Positions 1 through 8,485 of a DNA stretch of 14,326 bases are shown here, in pieces. The translations under genes were made by a program, and so were the position numbers. This stretch comes from an uncultured Lachnospiraceae bacterium (GTDB lineage Bacteria; Bacillota; Clostridia; Lachnospirales; Lachnospiraceae), in the NCBI GenBank assembly GCA_946537585.1, contig CAMNFX010000012.1:1-14326 (forward strand), given 5' to 3'. Below the pieces are notes generated by a model, which worked only from the letters and a program-made list of their open reading frames with translations, did not search any database and had not been told where the DNA came from. The number at the start of each line of letters is the position of its first letter. Within the stretch, counting starts at the first letter, position 1.

Positions 1-80
1 TTATAGACTTACTTTCCGGGTTTCACAACTTACAGATTTCTGAAAGAGCCGGGCCCTGAAAACGGCAGATCAAACGGAGC

Positions 81-3000
81 TTACCTTTCCGGAGATGCAG
101 CCTCGTTTAAGCCAAGCTGCTCTGATACGGCGTCGGGCACCTCAAAGCCGGTCTCGTTATCTGCAAGGTCAAGGCGGATGCTCATACTTACGGGGACACT
201 TAAGGCGCCGGCATCTGTTTCGCCTTCCGCCTTCAGTGCGATCGTTTCGATCATGTCCCTGCCGACAGAGGAAAATGCTCCTGCATTGCCGGCGTCCTCC
301 CTGATCGTGACCGTGACGGAACCTCCATCGAGCTTTAAGGGAAGACCGGCTGCCTCCGGAACGATCATGGCGGCAAGCCTGCGGATCGTCTCTTCATCGA
401 GAGAGACCGTATAGCTGTGAAGGCCTTCGTTTACCGTATGGGACAGCTCTCCTTCGAGACATGCAGCCGAGGCCATGCGTACGAGCTGCCATGTATCCTC
501 CAGATATCCGCCCGAAAGACTTGTACTGACGCCGCTTTCGGTGCAGATCCTTTCCCCGCAGATGTACAGAGCATCACGGCTTTCTTCGGCTGCCGCATCT
601 GTCTTTGAACGGCTGATACGGGAGATATCCTTTCCATAGCGGCTGCTCTTCTGATAGAGAAAGCTGTCATTTACAACGAAGGGCCCGCAGCTTGCCTGCA
701 CCTTTGCGTCCGCACTCAGGGGATCTTTGGAATAGAGATCCGTAAAGGCGGTGAAGAGCCGTTTGAAATCATCGGACAGATCGGAAATGCCTGCGGTATC
801 CCGGCTGCGTATGGCGGATTCCACGATCTGCGGGATCTGTCGGGGCTCGGATGCGTTATGGAAATGCATTGTCGCCGTGATCTCTGACGGAACGGGATCC
901 GTATTTTCCGGTCCGCTGTTTGCCGGCAGAACATTTCCGCTCCAGCTGAAACGGATGGATGTAAGATCCGCATCGGTCATGACCAGATCAGCGTCGACCT
1001 GCAGGGTGTCCGGGAGTCTGTCGGCCAGGAACGGAGCAAGAAGCTTAAGAAGCTTCCTGGCGTCTTCATTGACCGCGGCGGCATGGAAACTGCGTACGCC
1101 GTTCAGCTCGCTCGAGGAGATCTTCACAGATCGGTACAGAGGCAGGGCCATACGGATAATGTTGCTGTAGTCGGGCAGGTCCGCATCGATCCGGAAGGCC
1201 TTGCCGTTTTCCAGGATCATCATCTGGTCGCAGTAATAGACCGGGATCCCCTGCCAGTCTACGGCGGTCACCTTGCGGTCTCCGCTTGCGGCAGTGTACA
1301 TGGAGATGTCTGTGAAATAGCTTTCCTCTCCGAGATCGGCATTGATCTCCAGGTTCATTTCGATATCCGAACGCTCGAAATAATTCCGCAGCATCAGATA
1401 CAGGCCCATTCCGTCCGCCACGCCGGGAGCCTTTTGAATGATCAGAGCCGTAGACCCGATCAGAGCCAGAAGAAGGATCAGCAGAACGATGGCGTGCCTT
1501 CTGAGGCGGGTCCTTAAGGGCGGCTTCTTTTTCGTCTTCTCTGATGCGGCGCCTTTCTTTGCCGTGATGCGGACATAGATATCTCTTAAGACCAGTGCCG
1601 CGATACAGAAAACAATGCCGCCGGTAACAAACCAGATCCACAGGGGCGTTTTTGCGGAGAGGACGGTGATATACGCTTCATTTCCGGGGACCTCAAAAGT
1701 AAGATAGCTGCCTTCTCTGCCGGGCTCGAGCTTCTGCCAGGGCTCCGATTCATCTGAAGTAAGGCGGATGTACAGGTCATTCCGGGTGCCGGCCGCAGCT
1801 GGAAGCAGATATCGGAATGTATGGGTTTCCTGCTTTCCGGACGCATCCAAAGGAAGCTGAAGATGCCACTGCTCAAGGATCTCCCGGTTATAGCTCTTCA
1901 GTGTTTCGAAAACCCCTCCGGGATCATGGGAAAAGGAAACGACTGCAGGATCCGCATCAAGGGCTGCCGTATCATCAAAATGTCCTTCCGCAAAAAATAC
2001 GGGACGGGAATAGCTTCGTGTAGCCGTACTCTTCAAAGCGGTGACATAAGGTGAATATACGGCTTTTACGATGGCGTCATTATAAAGACAGCCGAGCTGT
2101 CCGTCTGCATTGTCCGCTGCTGACAGACCGCTGTCTTCAAGATCCCACCGGCTGTAATACCCTTCCTTTTCAGGAATGTCGGGAAGCGCCGACACGCTGA
2201 AGCTGTCGCCGTAATGAAAGCGCACGGTCTTTACTATAGTGTCATCTGCAGTGAAGTCCAGCCGGAATTCCCTAAGCTCCCGGGGAAAGAGCGGATCGGA
2301 GGCGGAAAGAAGGGCATAGTCTGCCGGTTCCGCCTTTCCTTTGATGCTTATGCCGTTGATGCCGCCGAGCTTATCGGAAACAAAACGGTTTCTTAAGAGT
2401 ACGCCGCGGTCGGCACCTGCAATGGCGCCGGCGTGCTGCTTTGCTTTCCGGATCAGAGGGATCGCAGTGCAGTCTTCGATGAGAGCGCTGCTTTCATCGT
2501 CTTTTGTCTTTTCCTGTCCGGAAAGGGCGCCTCCTGCAATGCCGCCGACATATTCGCGGCCGGACAGGCGGTTTTTGGAGTAGCAGCGCCGGATCACGTT
2601 ATCCGTACTGCCGCAGATCCCGCCGATATAATCCCCGTCCTCAGCGGAGACGGTGCAGTCACTGATGCAGTCCGAGATCATGCCGAGCTGACCGAAGCCG
2701 CAGATCCCGCCCGCACTGCTGCGTTTGGAAACGACTTCGCCGGTGTTCGTACACTGCAGGACAAGGCATTTAAGCTCATAGCGCTTATGATAGATCGAGG
2801 ACAGGTCGCTGCCGCCGTCATCCTCCGGATCGAGCTCGTCAAAGATGGACATGGAACCGCAAATGCCGCCGGTATTCAGATCTCCTGAAACGAGTCCGCT
2901 GTTACGGCATAGAAGCAGCTTTCCGCTTGTGATATCCGCGGGATCGATATCCATCGAAGCGTCTTCAATGATATCCCCGGGTTCTGTACTTTCGGCGTCA

Positions 3001-4970
3001 CTGACCTGGCCGATCACCAGATCCGTCACCTTTTTGAACTGGTCATTGATCTCCCTGAGATCTCCGGTCAGGGTCTGCGTGTCCTGGTTTGTGCTGCCGC
3101 TCATTTCCCTGAGGCTGTCCGAGATCTGCTGCATGGAAGAATACAGTGCATCGGCAGAATCACTGACCTCAGGCCCCATGGGTGAAAAATAGAGAGGATC
3201 CTCTCCGTTTAAGCTGCTGAGAGTCTGACTGATCTCGGACAGGCCGGCATTGATGTCATCGATCCCGTCCCGGAGGCTTTTGGAGGAACGCTCCGCATCC
3301 TTCAGAGCATTTTCGTTCAGCTTCAGGTCCGTGCCGGAAAGATGCGTCAGGGCATCGTTCATATAGAAAACAGCTCCTCCGGCATCAGAGCTTCCTTCTC
3401 CCCTTCCGTTTCGTAAGATCCCGGCGCCTTCGCTGATCAGTGAAGCGCCCTCTCCGATCTTCTGCAGCCTCTGATCCAGCGGATCTGAGGCGCGGTCAAT
3501 GGATCTTATGAGGTCCTCTCCTTCCCGGATCCTTGCTTTGCCCGCCGCTTCGATCTCCGCGGCTTTCCCTGCAGAGTCGAGAGCCTTGTTCAGCTCTTCA
3601 AGAGTATGGGCATCCTGGGTATCGGTCTGGACTTCCCGGATCGCCTCCCTGATCATCACTGTGCTGTCGGAAAGCCTGCCGGTACCGTCTTCCAGACTGG
3701 AGGAAGCATCCGCAAGGCCGCTGATGGAATCATCCAGCATTTCACTGCCGCGGTCAGCCTCATCCACGGTACTGTTGGTATAGTTCTTAAGTCTCCCTGA
3801 AAGATCATCCGCATTGTTCACGGCCGCGTTGACCTGATCCGTCAGCTGGTTCATTCTGGCGTTCACAGACGCGGAAGTCCGGTCAGCGTCCTCGGAGGCG
3901 CGGCTGACCATTTCATTAAGGGTGTGAAGCTCGTCCTGGATCACACTGAGCTGGTCTTCGGTGAGGTCGACCGTGACAAAAGGCTCCGCCATACCGGCAA
4001 TCCCGCCGATATCCTTGCGGCCATAGACCGTCCCGCTGTTCCGGGCACCGGAAATGAGACCTCTGTTTCGTCCCGTGATGCCTCCCACATTGTAGCCGAT
4101 ATGCTGATACCCGACCGTTCCGCTGTTCATGCAGCCGATCACAGCACCGTCACTGTAGCCTGCGATGCCTCCGGTGTCGCTTGCCACATTTACGGTATCC
4201 AGGCTCATCAGCCGGCTGACATCGGCAAAAGCATTCAGGTCCAGGTGCAGATCGCTCAGGGAAAGCCCGGGATCGATGGAAACGGTATTGATATAAGCGC
4301 TCCCGGAGCAAAAGCTTATGGAACCGTGGCTGGAACCTGCAATCCCTCCGGTCATACGGCTTCCGAATACGCCGCCGCCGGAAATACAGCTGCTGATGCG
4401 GCCGCTGACCGTATTCAGTCCGGCGATCCCTCCGACACAGCGGTCACCGGAGACAGTCCCGTAGAATGCGCAGTCCCGGAGCGAGCCTTCACATATGCCG
4501 GCAATGCCGCCGGTGTTCTCCGTGTTTCCGGATGGCGTGACGCTGCCCTCCACGGTGAGTCCCGTAACTGAAGAGCCGGACTGCAGCACGCCGAAAAAGC
4601 CTGCCGGAGATCTCGGGGCTGTAATGCTGAATTCCCGGATCTTATGACCGTCTCCGTCAAAGCTTCCTCCAAAGGTCGGGATCATGAAATCATCGATGCC
4701 GCCCAGGGAAATATCGTTCAGTAAAATGACCCTTTTGTTTCGGGACCATGCATCATAGCGGCAATTCTCCGAAAGCTCGATCAGATCGTCCGCTGTAGAA
4801 ATATAAATGGTCTCTGTTTCCGATGAAGCTGCATCGAAAGCCGCTGCGGTAACTGCCGCCGGATCCTCCGGCGCTTCATCTGCGTATCCTTCGGCCGGGG
4901 CTGAAAACACGAAAGCAAAAAGGCAGGATAAGCTCAGAAAAACCGCAAGTCTACTGTATGTTCTTTTCAT
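81..4970 (-). CDS. Giant exported GLUG-repeat protein with helical insert, membrane hairpin and duplicated C-terminal domain
   Basis: A 1629-residue protein of unknown function, probably the extracytoplasmic partner of the MMPL transporter. In order: signal peptide (1-30, Lys-Arg start, hydrophobic core 9-22, likely cleavage near GYA-DEA); a short beta-rich lead (about 55-130); GLUG-like repeats with GGIAG/GGITG cores (about 133-330); a long Ser/Asp/Leu-rich helical region, probably coiled coil (332-665); a second GLUG block with GGICG/GGIAG cores (684-880); an InlB-like repeat (about 900-975, YGDSFSV then GYYSRWD); a further beta-rich stretch; TM1 (1108-1129); a basic cytoplasmic loop (1130-1158); TM2 (1159-1178); and a second extracytoplasmic region (1180-1629) that looks duplicated. 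I predict both large parts outside and only the loop inside. GLUG repeats occur in bacterial surface proteins and adhesins. There is no LPXTG motif, so anchoring is by the two helices. The ATG at 4970 has a strong RBS and overlaps the MMPL gene by 20 bases. No frameshift is seen. The stop is TAA at 81-83. Confidence 0.88.
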   Translation of the reverse strand: MKRTYSRLAVFLSLSCLFAFVFSAPAEGYADEAPEDPAAVTAAAFDAASSETETIYISTADDLIELSENCRYDAWSRNKRVILLNDISLGGIDDFMIPTFGGSFDGDGHKIREFSITAPRSPAGFFGVLQSGSSVTGLTVEGSVTPSGNTENTGGIAGICEGSLRDCAFYGTVSGDRCVGGIAGLNTVSGRISSCISGGGVFGSRMTGGIAGSSHGSISFCSGSAYINTVSIDPGLSLSDLHLDLNAFADVSRLMSLDTVNVASDTGGIAGYSDGAVIGCMNSGTVGYQHIGYNVGGITGRNRGLISGARNSGTVYGRKDIGGIAGMAEPFVTVDLTEDQLSVIQDELHTLNEMVSRASEDADRTSASVNARMNQLTDQVNAAVNNADDLSGRLKNYTNSTVDEADRGSEMLDDSISGLADASSSLEDGTGRLSDSTVMIREAIREVQTDTQDAHTLEELNKALDSAGKAAEIEAAGKARIREGEDLIRSIDRASDPLDQRLQKIGEGASLISEGAGILRNGRGEGSSDAGGAVFYMNDALTHLSGTDLKLNENALKDAERSSKSLRDGIDDINAGLSEISQTLSSLNGEDPLYFSPMGPEVSDSADALYSSMQQISDSLREMSGSTNQDTQTLTGDLREINDQFKKVTDLVIGQVSDAESTEPGDIIEDASMDIDPADITSGKLLLCRNSGLVSGDLNTGGICGSMSIFDELDPEDDGGSDLSSIYHKRYELKCLVLQCTNTGEVVSKRSSAGGICGFGQLGMISDCISDCTVSAEDGDYIGGICGSTDNVIRRCYSKNRLSGREYVGGIAGGALSGQEKTKDDESSALIEDCTAIPLIRKAKQHAGAIAGADRGVLLRNRFVSDKLGGINGISIKGKAEPADYALLSASDPLFPRELREFRLDFTADDTIVKTVRFHYGDSFSVSALPDIPEKEGYYSRWDLEDSGLSAADNADGQLGCLYNDAIVKAVYSPYVTALKSTATRSYSRPVFFAEGHFDDTAALDADPAVVSFSHDPGGVFETLKSYNREILEQWHLQLPLDASGKQETHTFRYLLPAAAGTRNDLYIRLTSDESEPWQKLEPGREGSYLTFEVPGNEAYITVLSAKTPLWIWFVTGGIVFCIAALVLRDIYVRITAKKGAASEKTKKKPPLRTRLRRHAIVLLILLLALIGSTALIIQKAPGVADGMGLYLMLRNYFERSDIEMNLEINADLGEESYFTDISMYTAASGDRKVTAVDWQGIPVYYCDQMMILENGKAFRIDADLPDYSNIIRMALPLYRSVKISSSELNGVRSFHAAAVNEDARKLLKLLAPFLADRLPDTLQVDADLVMTDADLTSIRFSWSGNVLPANSGPENTDPVPSEITATMHFHNASEPRQIPQIVESAIRSRDTAGISDLSDDFKRLFTAFTDLYSKDPLSADAKVQASCGPFVVNDSFLYQKSSRYGKDISRISRSKTDAAAEESRDALYICGERICTESGVSTSLSGGYLEDTWQLVRMASAACLEGELSHTVNEGLHSYTVSLDEETIRRLAAMIVPEAAGLPLKLDGGSVTVTIREDAGNAGAFSSVGRDMIETIALKAEGETDAGALSVPVSMSIRLDLADNETGFEVPDAVSEQLGLNEAASPER
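129..1373 (-). other. Tandem-duplicated extracytoplasmic domain of the giant protein
   Basis: Residues about 1200-1614 appear to hold two related copies (about 1200-1385 and 1418-1614). Landmarks recur in the same order. Copy 1 has YYCDQMMILENGK, then SNIIRMA, then VRSFHAAAVNEDARKLLKLL, then a beta-strand pair ending ATMHFHN. Copy 2 has LYICGERICTESG, then WQLVRMA, then LHSYTVSLDEETIRRLAAMI, then strands ending VSMSIRL and FEVPDAV. The mixed pattern of strands plus one helix is reminiscent of LolA/LppX-like lipid-carrier folds. That fold assignment is inference by eye only. Confidence 0.5.
2331..2921 (-). repeat. GLUG repeat block 2 (protein-level)
   Basis: Residues about 684-880 of the giant protein. 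Units include NTGGICGSM, SAGGICGFGQLGMISDC, IGGICGSTDNVIRRC, VGGIAGGALSG and the worn AGAIAGADRGVLL. The cores are mostly GGICG rather than the GGIAG of block 1, so cysteine is placed differently in this half. The block leads into the InlB-like segment. Confidence 0.78.
2976..3977 (-). other. Helical/coiled-coil insert within the GLUG domain
   Basis: Residues about 332-665 of the giant protein. The segment is rich in Leu, Ser, Asp, Ala and Gln with few aromatic residues or prolines, and has heptad-like spacing (for example SGLADASSSLEDGTGRLSDS and ISDSLREMSGSTNQDTQTL). Parts resemble the helical Leu/Gly-patterned ectodomains of YhgE/Pip-type and MMPL-associated proteins. It begins straight after the last repeat of block 1 (GGIAGMAEP) and ends before block 2, so it interrupts one repeat array. 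Confidence 0.7.
3981..4574 (-). repeat. GLUG repeat block 1 (protein-level)
   Basis: Residues about 133-330 of the giant protein. Five or more units share a core such as TGGIAGICEGSLRDC, VGGIAGLNTVSGRISSC, TGGIAGSSHGSISFC, TGGIAGYSDGAVIGC and VGGITGRNRGLISG, each followed by a SGTV-like strand. Spacing is irregular, about 20-60 residues. Such repeats are expected to fold as a right-handed beta-solenoid. Many units carry a Cys near the end of the core. Confidence 0.8.
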
Positions 4971-7482
4971 CTTGCTGCACCTCCTTTTCCTGCTTCTTTT
5001 CCTCGTTCCGGAGGACAGAGCCCGACAAAAGCGTAAGGTTGACCTCTCCGTCCACAGTGGCCTTCATAACGCCTGTGACCTTTCCGCGGATCTCTCCGCT
5101 CACGACGCCGTCCACGACGACCAGACCGCTTTCCCTGTGCCGCTTAAGACCCGAGCGCATCCTGAAGGAGGTCTTCTCGATCACGCCGGCGCCTAAGAGA
5201 AGGATCTGCGGCAGGACGAACATGACCAGCAGAATGGAGATCACGGTGCCCCGCCCCAGGGATTCTCCGATGCCGACAATGCTTCCCTCGGAGGTCATGC
5301 GGCCGATCAGAAATCCTGCCACTGCCAGGATGGTGCCGGAGGTGATGATGGTCGGAAAGGCAAAGTTCATGGTCTCAATGATGGCTTCCTTCTTTTCCAT
5401 GCGGTCTTTGAGCTCCATGTAACGGCTTGCGATCACGATCGCATAGTCAATATTGGCGCCCATCTGGATCGAGGACACGATCAGATAGGCGATAAAGAAC
5501 AGATTGACATGGGTGAAGGCAGGAATGGTGAAATTGATCCAGATACTGCCCTGGATGACCAGGATCAGCAGGATGGGCATGCCTACCGACTGGAAGGTGA
5601 ACAGCAGGACGATCAGCACGATCAGGATCGAAAGCACACTGACCACGATATTGTCACGGCTGAAGGTCTTCTGAAACTCGTATTCATTGGTGGATTCGCC
5701 TACGACATAGACCCTTTGATCAGGATAAAAGGACTGTGCCAGCTCGGAAAGCGTATCGGTAAAGGCATAGGTCTCTTCAGAGCTGACGGGAAGGGTCAGA
5801 TAAACGAGCATCCTGCTGTAATCCGGCCCCTGCAGCTGCTTCTGTCCGTTGATCATCCTGTCTCTTGCTTCATGGAGATCCTCCATCTTCTCTTCGTCTA
5901 GCGTCACGTAGCCTTCATCGAGCTCCTCACAGACAAAAAGAAACATGTCGATCAGCGGAACACTGTAACCGGAAAGGCCGCCCATGAGCTTTCCGTAGGC
6001 TTCGTGGTCCGCCGCATAAGCCGCATAGATGGCCTGGGCCAGCTCATAATCGATGTCGGCCAGCTCAGCAAAGGCCCTGGGTGTGAGACGTTCCGTCAGT
6101 GTGTGTCCGTCAAGCGCAATGGTGTTGGCAAGTCCGACGGCGTGATCCACCTGGGGCATTTCCTCCAGCTTCCGAAGGAGCTCGGCTTCCTTTTCATAGT
6201 CTCCGGAAGGAACGACCATGGCTACATAGTTCGGTGAGGTAAAGTTTGCGCGGATCATGCTGTCCGCGATCTGCATTTCATTCTGCTTGGGCGTGACGAT
6301 GCTTTCATAGCCGTAAACATAGGGGCAGAAACCGGAAAAATGGTATGCTGCGATCACGAGCCCGACAAACAGGACCGGGATAAAATGTCTGGTCGCATAG
6401 GCAAACCGGCCCACAAACGGGATCTTCGGTATAAAGCTCTTATGCCGGGTCCGCTCCATCAGAGGACCAAAGAGCATGAGAAGGCAGGGCATAAAGAAGA
6501 ATACCGAAAACAGGGCAAAACCGATCGCCTTGATGAGGCAGATGCCCATGTCGGCACCCAGCCGGAACTGCATGAAGATCATCGCTACCAGGCCGCCGAT
6601 GGTGGTCAGACTGCTCGCGCCGATCTCGGTGATACCCTTGGCAAGGGCGCTGACGACCGAATCCCGAAGACGCCGATCCGCTTCTTCTTTCCCGGCCGTC
6701 CCGGAGGATGGACTCCTCAGGTTGTACTCTTCCTTGAAGCGGTTGCACAAAATGACGGCGTAGTCGAGAGAAAGCGCAAGCTGCAGGATGCTTGTGACCG
6801 AATCGGAAACAAAGGAGATCTTTCCAAGGAGGAAATTGGTGCCCTGGTTTAAGACCATGGCTGCCACAAAGGTGAGGGCAAGCACGGGGACTTCCGCATA
6901 GGTCTGGGACGTCAGCGTCAGAACTGTAACGACGATGATCGCCACCAGGATCATGATGACCCCGACCTCACGGTCGATGATCTCTCCTTTCTGGTTTCCG
7001 AGCTCCGTGGAAACATAGAGATCCATGGAGGAATAGCGGTCCTTCAGCTGCTGCAGCACCTCGAGGCAGCGTTCATCCTCCTCCGGATAATCAAACGTGA
7101 CATGATAGAGCGCAGAGACGTTGTTGTAATGGTCAGTGCTGTCATCAAAGTCCACGGACTGCACGCCTTTTACGGCACGGATCCGTTCCGCAGTCGCGTC
7201 CGCTTCGGCGTAATCTATGTTGGCGATCATCAGATCGGCCGTCCCGAAGGTGACAAACTGCTCTTCCATCAGGTCGAGTCCCTGTCTGGTTTCGGATGAT
7301 GCCGGCAGGTATTCCGTCAGCTCCTGCTCCACTTCGACCCAGTTTCTGGAAACGAAGGAAAACAGCAGCAGGATGCCGATCAGCAGCAGGATCAGTTTTC
7401 TTTTGTCTACAATGAGAGCGGCGGCCTTATACATAAGGCCGCCTGCGTTGTCAGTTTCGTATTTGGTAGTCTTCTCGTTCAT
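4951..7482 (-). CDS. MMPL/RND-family membrane transporter, 12 TM helices
   Basis: Probable proton-driven exporter or lipid flippase of the RND superfamily. From the ATG at 7482 it has 843 residues. The layout is TM1 (30-45), ectodomain 1 (about 46-170), TM2-TM7 (172-384), ectodomain 2 (about 391-610) and TM8-TM12 (612-768). Asp-Tyr pairs sit in TM4 (LSLDYAVI, 240-241) and TM10 (GANIDYAIV, 679-680), the positions of the MmpL proton relay, so it should be active. The cytoplasmic tail (769-843) has a glycine-every-fourth-residue stretch and then a Lys/Glu/Gln-rich end. Neither possible start has a good Shine-Dalgarno sequence: ATG 7482 has none, and ATG 7434 (MYKAAALIVDKRK) has a weak AGGCGG. 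The frame is open to 7581, but that extension lies inside the permease gene and does not look like MMPL. The last 20 bases overlap the giant protein gene, which implies a functional pair. The cargo is unknown; lipid or glycolipid is only an inference. Confidence 0.9.
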   Translation of the reverse strand: MNEKTTKYETDNAGGLMYKAAALIVDKRKLILLLIGILLLFSFVSRNWVEVEQELTEYLPASSETRQGLDLMEEQFVTFGTADLMIANIDYAEADATAERIRAVKGVQSVDFDDSTDHYNNVSALYHVTFDYPEEDERCLEVLQQLKDRYSSMDLYVSTELGNQKGEIIDREVGVIMILVAIIVVTVLTLTSQTYAEVPVLALTFVAAMVLNQGTNFLLGKISFVSDSVTSILQLALSLDYAVILCNRFKEEYNLRSPSSGTAGKEEADRRLRDSVVSALAKGITEIGASSLTTIGGLVAMIFMQFRLGADMGICLIKAIGFALFSVFFFMPCLLMLFGPLMERTRHKSFIPKIPFVGRFAYATRHFIPVLFVGLVIAAYHFSGFCPYVYGYESIVTPKQNEMQIADSMIRANFTSPNYVAMVVPSGDYEKEAELLRKLEEMPQVDHAVGLANTIALDGHTLTERLTPRAFAELADIDYELAQAIYAAYAADHEAYGKLMGGLSGYSVPLIDMFLFVCEELDEGYVTLDEEKMEDLHEARDRMINGQKQLQGPDYSRMLVYLTLPVSSEETYAFTDTLSELAQSFYPDQRVYVVGESTNEYEFQKTFSRDNIVVSVLSILIVLIVLLFTFQSVGMPILLILVIQGSIWINFTIPAFTHVNLFFIAYLIVSSIQMGANIDYAIVIASRYMELKDRMEKKEAIIETMNFAFPTIITSGTILAVAGFLIGRMTSEGSIVGIGESLGRGTVISILLVMFVLPQILLLGAGVIEKTSFRMRSGLKRHRESGLVVVDGVVSGEIRGKVTGVMKATVDGEVNLTLLSGSVLRNEEKKQEKEVQQDEKNIQ
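4978..4986 (-). promoter_or_regulatory. Strong RBS of the giant surface protein, inside the MMPL gene
   Basis: AAGGAGGTG on the minus strand, nine bases from AGGAGG to the ATG at 4970. It lies within the final codons of the MMPL gene, whose TAG stop (4951-4953) is downstream of this start. The arrangement fixes the start codon and indicates translational coupling. Confidence 0.85.
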
Positions 7483-7501
7483 AATACAGTGTTTTAACAG
7501 C

Positions 7502-8485
7502 TTATCTGTCTTCCCGGAAATAGGACAGTCCGAGCGATGCCGGAGGCTCGTTCTCGCGCTTTCTGCGTAATGACACGGCAATCAGTACGATGACGGTGAC
7601 GACATAGGGAAGGATCTTGTACAGCTGGTCAGGTACCATCGGGATCTGTACACGGACGTACATGATCATCAGCGCGCCGAACAGGACTGCGCCCCAGATC
7701 GCTCCGACCGGCTTCCACAGGCAGAAAATAACAAGCGCCACAGCGAGCCAGCCTTCGCCGGCCAGACCGTCATGATTCCATACGCAGCCTGCGATGGTCA
7801 TGATATAGACCATGCCGCCGATGGCGGAAATGCCTCCGCCGATGACGGTAGCGAGATACTTGTATTTTTCGATATCAATACCTGCGGCATCCGCAGTGGC
7901 GGGGCTCTCTCCGACAGCCCTCAGGTGAAGGCCCGCCCGGCTCTTATTAAGAAAATAAGCCATGGCGAACGCTATGATCAGCGCGATGTAAACAAAGATA
8001 TTATAGGAAAACAGCAGCTGGCCGATCACAGGGACAGCGCGGAGTGCCGCCGGGAACGGGCTGTTCTGGAAGAATGCCTTGAGTCCGTTGGAAATCGCTA
8101 CAAAGCCGCCCTCCTGCACGCGCATGTATTCTCCGATAAACTGACCGACGCCTGTACCGAAGATCGAAAGCGCAAGACCTGTCACGTTCTGATTGGCTCT
8201 GAGGGAAATGGTGACCCAGCTGTAGATCAGTGCTCCGAATGCGCCTGCCAGAAAGGCAAAGATCAGCGCCAGCAGCACGGCGACCAGACCGGATGCGCCG
8301 TCTCCTGCCATTTTCTCATAGTAGAAGGCAGCACCGAGGCCGATCGCTCCGCCCATATACATCATTCCCTCGACGCCGAGGTTCAGATTTCCGGATTTTT
8401 CCGTGAGGACCTCTCCCATGGTTCCGTACATCAGGGGAGCGCCGTTCAAAACCGCGTTATAGATCAGTAAGATCAGTCCGTTCAT
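7502..8485 (-). CDS. Nucleoside-type ABC transporter permease 2 (YufQ-like)
   Basis: Second membrane permease of the importer, 327 residues, which is normal for the family. It begins with the typical amphipathic N-terminus and the motif EKSGNLNLGVEGMMYMG (29-45). The coupling loop LHLRAVGESPATADAAGID lies in the cytoplasm about two thirds along, and the C-terminus ends with the YufQ-like PASLGLSYFRED. The start ATG at 8485 has AGGAGG seven bases upstream and overlaps the preceding stop as ATGA. The MMPL transporter gene follows only 19 bases after the stop, with no terminator between, so co-transcription with the envelope genes is likely. Confidence 0.94.
   Translation of the reverse strand: MNGLILLIYNAVLNGAPLMYGTMGEVLTEKSGNLNLGVEGMMYMGGAIGLGAAFYYEKMAGDGASGLVAVLLALIFAFLAGAFGALIYSWVTISLRANQNVTGLALSIFGTGVGQFIGEYMRVQEGGFVAISNGLKAFFQNSPFPAALRAVPVIGQLLFSYNIFVYIALIIAFAMAYFLNKSRAGLHLRAVGESPATADAAGIDIEKYKYLATVIGGGISAIGGMVYIMTIAGCVWNHDGLAGEGWLAVALVIFCLWKPVGAIWGAVLFGALMIMYVRVQIPMVPDQLYKILPYVVTVIVLIAVSLRRKRENEPPASLGLSYFREDR

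Noticed and set aside
1..80. Search for a terminator or further gene after the giant gene
   Set aside because: Only a GGGCCC palindrome and mixed sequence, with no stem followed by a T run on the minus strand and no start codon with RBS. The real operon end may lie outside the window.
1066..1641. 191-codon minus-strand frame overlapping the giant gene in another frame
   Set aside because: Arg/Pro/Gly-rich out-of-frame translation. The giant gene frame is continuous with predicted TM helices through the same region.
3924..4571. 215-codon plus-strand frame opposite the GLUG repeats
   Set aside because: Repeated Ala/Asp-rich sequence is what the complement of Gly-Gly-Ile-Ala-Gly codons gives. 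No RBS.
2331..4574. Repeated short DNA words such as gccgccg and atgcctcc, considered as a CRISPR or DNA-level repeat array
   Set aside because: Spacing is irregular, the repeats are imperfect, and they coincide with codons of the GLUG protein motif.
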